A stretch of DNA of 24,682 nucleotides from Nanobdellota archaeon. GTDB taxonomy: Archaea > Nanobdellota > Nanobdellia > Woesearchaeales > GW2011-AR9. The notes beneath the pieces are model-generated. The model was not told where the DNA came from and did no database searches. It worked only from the letters and a program-made list of their open reading frames with translations. The position numbers and the translations under genes were made by a program. Location: the NCBI GenBank assembly GCA_030695605.1, contig JAUYQE010000070.1:1-24682 (forward strand), given 5' to 3'. Each line of letters starts with the position of its first letter. The first letter of the stretch is position 1. Shown here piece by piece: positions 21,857-24,682 of this stretch.

Positions 21857-22936
21857 TCACATTTCCTCAATTTCTACTTTTCCTCTTTGCGCACGAATCA
21901 CATATTCTTTCCCATCACTAAAATTCGCCATCTTCGTAATCAGCTCGGGAAGAATAATCTTTTCTCCTCGAAATTGTAGTGCAGTAATGATTTCTTGACC
22001 AAGAACGTTTTCTTCGCTAGCGGTCAACTCTTTCATCACCTGCGCCGCTGCATTGCTATTCTGCTGCCCCAGCTGTTCTTCAGTTTTTCGTGCCAAGAAG
22101 CGTGCCAGCTCGTCAGCAATATCCAGCGTCGAAACCTTGCTGAGCTCCTGCAAGCCAGGGGAAACGTTGGCTTCAATAACTAACGGGCCCAGAGCTCCTT
22201 CCAGGATATCAACACCACAAATATCAGCCTGCAAGGCTTTCGCAGTATCGACGGCAATCTTCATCATTTCCCGGGTGAGCTGCACGGGCTCGCCAACGCC
22301 TCCAGCATGGATGTTCGCCCGCTTCTCCTCTTTTTGGGCACGCCGCCGCATGGCTGCTACCACTTTTTCACCAACAACCAGGGCACGAATATCAGTGCCT
22401 TCCGTCTCCACATATTCCTGAATGAGGAAAGGCTGGTTCAGCGCGCCCAAAGCGTCAAGCAAAGACAACGCCGAACTCAAAGAATCCGCAAACATGACCC
22501 CTTTTCCTTGTGTCCCTTCGGGGAACTTCATGACAATCGGAAAAGATACCCGCTGCAGCAACGCTTTGGCAGCATCAACCGTCGAAGAGAGGTAGGTCCT
22601 GGGCATGGGAAGATTATACTGCTGCAGGGCAAGATGGGTCAGCAGCTTGTTGTGCGTCAGCGTAAAAGCAGTTGCCGTGAGGGGCATGTACGCAACATTT
22701 TTTTCAAGAAGGGCAGCGAGAGACCGCAACAAATTTGCATAGCGGAAAGAGCCTTTTACATACACGCAATCATACTGCCCAAACGGCTGCCCTTCATAAA
22801 AAATGCCGGCTTCTTTACCAAAACGAATCTCCACATTCTTGAGCTGCACTTGATCCACCTGCGCGAAATATTTTTTCATTGCGGCAGCAGTGAGAATGGA
22901 ACTGGTGCTTCCCAAGGAGATGAGTGCGGCTTTCAT
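21857..22936 (-). CDS. RimK-type ATP-grasp ligase with extra C-terminal domain
   Basis: A 359-residue ATP-grasp ligase of the RimK group, which joins amino acids such as glutamate to proteins or cofactors by acyl-phosphate chemistry. ATP-grasp features are HNKLLTHLALQQYNLPMPRT (95-114), Lys137, the glycine loop PEGTQGKGV (139-147), FLIQEYV (170-176) and the Mg-binding end VIEANVSPGLQ (253-263). RimK proteins normally stop near residue 290-300; this one continues with about 65 residues. The last 40 of these (RGEKIILPELITK... then YVIRAQRGKVEIEE) resemble an AbrB-type swapped hairpin. The gene starts 4 nt after a retropepsin-like partner, a pairing known from RimK/RimB-type clusters. Confidence 0.85.
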   Translation of the reverse strand: MKAALISLGSTSSILTAAAMKKYFAQVDQVQLKNVEIRFGKEAGIFYEGQPFGQYDCVYVKGSFRYANLLRSLAALLEKNVAYMPLTATAFTLTHNKLLTHLALQQYNLPMPRTYLSSTVDAAKALLQRVSFPIVMKFPEGTQGKGVMFADSLSSALSLLDALGALNQPFLIQEYVETEGTDIRALVVGEKVVAAMRRRAQKEEKRANIHAGGVGEPVQLTREMMKIAVDTAKALQADICGVDILEGALGPLVIEANVSPGLQELSKVSTLDIADELARFLARKTEEQLGQQNSNAAAQVMKELTASEENVLGQEIITALQFRGEKIILPELITKMANFSDGKEYVIRAQRGKVEIEEM

Positions 22937-22940
22937 AGGG

Positions 22941-23291
22941 TCAGATTATATTCTCTTTTTTCTGCGGATCAACCAAAAAGTTTCCTTTCCGGAGAATATT
23001 CTGACCGATAAGCACCGGATAGGTCATATGGCTGCGGTCAGCAAGAGTAAATTCCTCTTCCAGGGAAGAGTTTTGGAGCAAAAGCTTCACGGTAATAACC
23101 GGGCGCTTTTTGACGCCGGATGCTGATTTGACAATTTTTGAACGGTCGCCCGGTGTTAAGCCCAGCCGTTCTGCCAGCTGCGCATCAAGGGAGGAGGACG
23201 TGGCACCAGTATCGATGCGGGCGCGAACCTGCTCTTCTGTTCTCCCCAGAAGGGTAACCTGTTCAGTCAAGCTAAGAACAACCCGCTTCAT
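22941..23291 (-). CDS. RimB/DUF785-like retropepsin-type protease
   Basis: A protein of about 116 residues of the putative ATP-dependent zinc protease family (DUF785), structurally retropepsin-like. The active-site segment is ARIDTGATSSSLDA (Asp-Thr-Gly), followed by a strand MTYPVLIGQNIL typical of the closing half (YPxLIGxxxL). Family members such as RimB are thought to process peptides or poly-glutamate tails made by the neighbouring RimK-like ligase. It lies directly upstream in the same operon. The start at 23291 is chosen because the TATA box (23312-23320) is 26 nt upstream; five codons further upstream (23306) is less likely. Confidence 0.85.
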   Translation of the reverse strand: MKRVVLSLTEQVTLLGRTEEQVRARIDTGATSSSLDAQLAERLGLTPGDRSKIVKSASGVKKRPVITVKLLLQNSSLEEEFTLADRSHMTYPVLIGQNILRKGNFLVDPQKKENII

Positions 23292-23311
23292 AATGAGGAA
23301 GTACAAAGCAT

Positions 23312-23320
23312 CTTTTATAA
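23312..23320 (-). promoter_or_regulatory. TATA box for the protease-ligase operon
   Basis: The minus strand reads CTTATAAAAGA, centred 26 nt before the ATG at 23291, predicting a leaderless mRNA. Confidence 0.6.
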
Positions 23321-23343
23321 GATTTCTGCTTGAGCAGACAAAA

Positions 23344-23354
23344 TCTTTTTAAAG
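23344..23354 (+). promoter_or_regulatory. TATA box for tRNA-Glu
   Basis: TCTTTTTAAAG is centred 31 nt before the tRNA start and is divergent from the protease-ligase promoter. Confidence 0.55.
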
Positions 23355-23399
23355 AAGGTTCAGTGTGTGAGGGAAGCAGGCCCCGGTGGTGTAGTCCGG

Positions 23400-23434
23400 T
23401 ACCCTTTGGCAAGCAAAGGCCAAGAGTTGGACAA
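23400..23434 (+). other. tRNA-Glu intron 1 (D-loop)
   Basis: A 35-nt intron. Exon GTCC pairs with intron GGAC, with bulges GG^T and AA^A. The intron body contains TTGGC/GCCAA, with an alternative hairpin CCTTTG/CAAAGG. Confidence 0.72.
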
Positions 23435-23454
23435 ACTATCATACTGCCCTTTCG

Positions 23455-23581
23455 CAAACCTTTGCGCTCGCTTCGCTCGGAAAAGCTTTGGAGCCAAATC
23501 CCTTCAAGTGGGGTTTCCCTTCGGTCAGCCCCACGATAGAAGACAAGTTTCCCGAGCTCTATGTGCAGACGGTTTGGAGAC
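23455..23581 (+). other. tRNA-Glu intron 2 (37/38)
   Basis: A 127-nt intron, the longest here. It contains the hairpin GTGGGG/CCCCAC (23508-23534) preceded by TCAA, nearly identical to the one in tRNA-Ile intron 3. It also contains a GCGCTCGCTTCGCTCGG stretch near its start. No protein-coding frame fits inside. Confidence 0.8.
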
Positions 23582-23718
23582 AGGCGGTGACCTGGGTTCG
23601 AATCCCGGCCGGGGCATCCTGCTTCTATTCCGAGTCCCTGCTCGGCGGGAACGAGGATTATGGGGTTGCTGTCCGACAGGGCATTGACTGTTTAGTCCCA
23701 GTCCCCCGTTATACCCTC

Positions 23719-23728
23719 ATTTATAAAG
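23719..23728 (+). promoter_or_regulatory. TATA box before the 17-codon ORF
   Basis: ATTTATAAAG lies about 40 nt before the ATG at 23764 and is followed by a strong Shine-Dalgarno site AGGAGG at 23751-23756. The layout is that of a full promoter. In the 147 bases between the tRNA and this ORF I see only this promoter and a small GACT-GTTT-AGTC hairpin. Confidence 0.5.
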
Positions 23729-23763
23729 GAGTTCTCAGGTTTTGGCCAACAGGAGGAACAAAA

Positions 23764-23817
23764 ATGGCTGAAAACGATATCTATGGGAGTCAAAAGTCGG
23801 GGGTTGCGCATATTTGA
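23764..23817 (+). pseudogene. 17-codon ORF, possible truncated gene remnant
   Basis: The ORF reads MAENDIYGSQKSGVAHI then stop. It has an unusually complete expression signal (TATA box, AGGAGG with 7-nt spacing, ATG). The opening ENDIYGSQK recalls, weakly, the N-termini of some archaeal tyrosine recombinases. It may be the stub of an interrupted gene or a genuine small peptide. The assignment is tentative. Confidence 0.3.
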
Positions 23818-23867
23818 CTGATGGGTTGTTGCTTTTTTATGCAAGAATTAGTCCAGTATATCAGTCA
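23815..23867. repeat. 8-bp inverted repeat
   Basis: TGACTGAT (23815-23822) and ATCAGTCA (23860-23867) are exact reverse complements 37 nt apart, just after the short ORF. They may be a terminator-like structure or a remnant of a mobile element end; neither is established. Confidence 0.35.
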
Positions 23868-23881
23868 TTTCTACACACTGC

Positions 23882-23895
23882 CGGTAAATTTACCG
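23882..23895. promoter_or_regulatory. Perfect 14-bp palindrome, candidate operator
   Basis: CGGTAAATTTACCG is fully self-complementary and lies about 26 bp upstream of the TATA box (23921-23930) of the surface protein gene. Its position suits a dimeric activator or repressor site. Confidence 0.45.
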
Positions 23896-23920
23896 TTCTT
23901 ATCCCAAGGTAATTAAGAAT

Positions 23921-23930
23921 GTTTAAATAT
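23921..23930 (+). promoter_or_regulatory. TATA box for the surface protein gene
   Basis: GTTTAAATAT precedes, by about 30 nt, a purine-rich AGAGGGGG Shine-Dalgarno site (23955-23962). Confidence 0.5.
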
Positions 23931-23962
23931 TTCAACCCCCACGACTTCCATAAAAGAGGGGG

Positions 23963-24682
23963 TATAAACGTAAGTTACTTCTAGGAGTAGCGATCCTTTT
24001 AGCTTCACTGTGGTTAGTATCGGCACTCAATCAGTCTTCTGAGAACCCTAAGGGACTCGGCATTCTTCCCGTTGAGGAAACGCAGCCGACAGAATCTAAT
24101 CCTACGGAAGCACCTATATCTATTTTACCTATTGAACAGCCGACTGAGATTCCTTCGCAAGAGCCTCCATCCGAATCGCCCACGGGCGCTCCTATTTCTA
24201 TTCAACCAATTCCACCTGCTGAAAGCCAACCTATCCCAATAGAAGGACCAGCAGTTCAGCCTAAACCAAGCTTACTATCCACGTTTTTGAATATTATTGT
24301 TGATAAAATAACGGCATTTGTAGGCGAGGTGATTAACATCCGGGCAACGTTAACAGATGAGAAGCTTACGCCCCTCCCCGATAAAAAAGTAGATTTTTAT
24401 GCAGATGCGCAAATTATAGGTTCTAATGTCACAGACAGCGAAGGGACGGCAAAAGTAAGTTGGAACACATCTTCATGGTTACCGGGAGCTTATACGGTTA
24501 CGGCGGATTATGCTGGAGATGAAATTTATAGCCCTAATTCTGGAAATGGTATGGTTACTATTAACAGCGGGTTAGATAATGTTTCTTCAAATATAACGAC
24601 TGAAGCCCTGCCAATTATTCCTAATAATGCTACCTTAGCAAAAGTCTTCAATGAAGATGCTCTTGAGTTCGATAGGAGCTAT
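23963..24682 (+). CDS. Exported Ig-like surface protein, 5' part, start codon unresolved
   Basis: An open frame runs from about 23963 to the window end without a stop. It reads KRKLLLGVAILLASLWLVSAL, a clear signal peptide, then a Pro/Glu/Ser/Thr-rich linker of about 65 residues with a repeat (APISILPIEQP and APISIQPIPP). A beta-sandwich Ig-like domain follows (KITAFVGEVINIRATLTD... then LPGAYTVTADYAGDEIYSP). It is likely a cell-surface or secreted protein with more domains beyond the window. AGAGGGGG sits just before, but the codon where ATG is expected reads TAT; the sequence TATAAACGT would become ATGAAACGT with one extra G. So there is either a 1-nt deletion or sequencing error, or an unusual start. 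Confidence 0.7.

Larger units (their letters stand above)
23380..23616 (+). tRNA. tRNA-Glu(UUC) with two introns
   Basis: The acceptor GCCCCGG (23380-23386) pairs with CCGGGGC (23609-23615), and A73 is at 23616 with no CCA. The spliced form has D-arm GTG-TAGTCCGGACTAT-CAT, anticodon stem CTGCC/GGCGG, loop CTTTCGA with TTC at 23451-23453, variable TGAC and T-arm CTGGG-TTCGAAT-CCCGG, 75 nt in all. Two introns are inferred: D-loop (23400-23434, 35 nt) and 37/38 (23455-23581, 127 nt). The 37/38 site forms an excellent BHB: central helix CTTT/GGAG, bulges CG^C and AC^A, inner helix AAACC/GGTTT. The 13-nt D-loop after splicing matches archaeal tRNA-Glu genes. Confidence 0.88.

Noticed and set aside
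22307..23011. 234-codon open frame opposite the RimK-like and protease genes
   Set aside because: It spans two well-supported minus-strand genes and their junction and has no recognisable motif.
23488..23817. 109-codon open frame across the tRNA-Glu intron and 3' exon
   Set aside because: It runs through tRNA sequence; only its last 17 codons, from the ATG at 23764, have translation signals.
1..24682. Insertion sequences, CRISPR arrays, rRNA genes and C/D box RNAs
   Set aside because: I looked for terminal repeats with transposase motifs, regular direct repeats, rRNA-like sequence and paired RTGATGA/CTGA boxes and found none convincing.

Overview
The window reads as archaeal. It encodes a GINS replication factor of the Gins51 type, a stand-alone Bud32 kinase and an archaeal-type NAD(P)HX dehydratase. 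Its three tRNA genes are interrupted by introns that can form bulge-helix-bulge (BHB) folds and lack an encoded CCA. Many genes have a TATA-like box about 25-31 nt before the start codon, the layout of leaderless archaeal transcripts. Compact gene packing, many small lineage-restricted membrane proteins and heavily disrupted tRNAs suggest a DPANN-type lineage (Woesearchaeota-like). That placement is inference.

Layout. (1) 2-370 is the 3' end of a coiled-coil gene. (2) About 371-4970 is a visibly AT-richer accessory island. It holds a TdeIII-like PD-(D/E)XK restriction endonuclease that converges on, and shares its stop palindrome with, a DNA methyltransferase. The methyltransferase is preceded by a 46-residue ribbon-helix-helix protein, a SEC-C protein and a RecB/Cas4-like nuclease with four cysteines. 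(3) 5011-8157 is GC-richer: a radical SAM/TRAM protein with an overlapping partner, then divergently Gins51 and an MnmC-like methyltransferase. (4) 8246-13802 holds an unknown gene, Bud32, a divergent nucleotidyltransferase-like/thymidylate-kinase-like fusion, a possible YbaK-like protein, a HAD phosphatase and small unknowns. (5) 13862-17817 holds thioredoxin, a divergent exported CxxC membrane protein, endonuclease III and four small membrane or coiled-coil proteins. (6) 17900-20565 holds tRNA-Gly(GCC), a lipoprotein, an anchored metallophosphoesterase, a VOC protein and tRNA-Ile(UAU). (7) 20566-23306 holds NAD(P)HX dehydratase, a DUF5652-like protein and a RimK-type ligase with a retropepsin-like partner. 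(8) 23380-24682 holds tRNA-Glu(UUC), an aborted short ORF and the start of an Ig-like surface protein.

The most striking content is the tRNA set. Three genes carry seven inferred introns, in the D-loop, at the canonical 37/38 site and in the T-loop at 59/60. The tRNA-Ile gene has all three. Its anticodon reads UAU, whereas most archaea use an agmatidine-modified CAU tRNA for AUA. The three longest introns, from three different tRNAs and two insertion positions, share a hairpin beginning TCAAGTGG, which suggests common descent or intron movement.

Other points of interest: two exported-protein genes with good Shine-Dalgarno sites but no ATG, a small RHH gene overlapping the methyltransferase start, and a RimK-like ligase ending in an AbrB-like segment. 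All functional calls rest on motif reading by eye; no database search was run.
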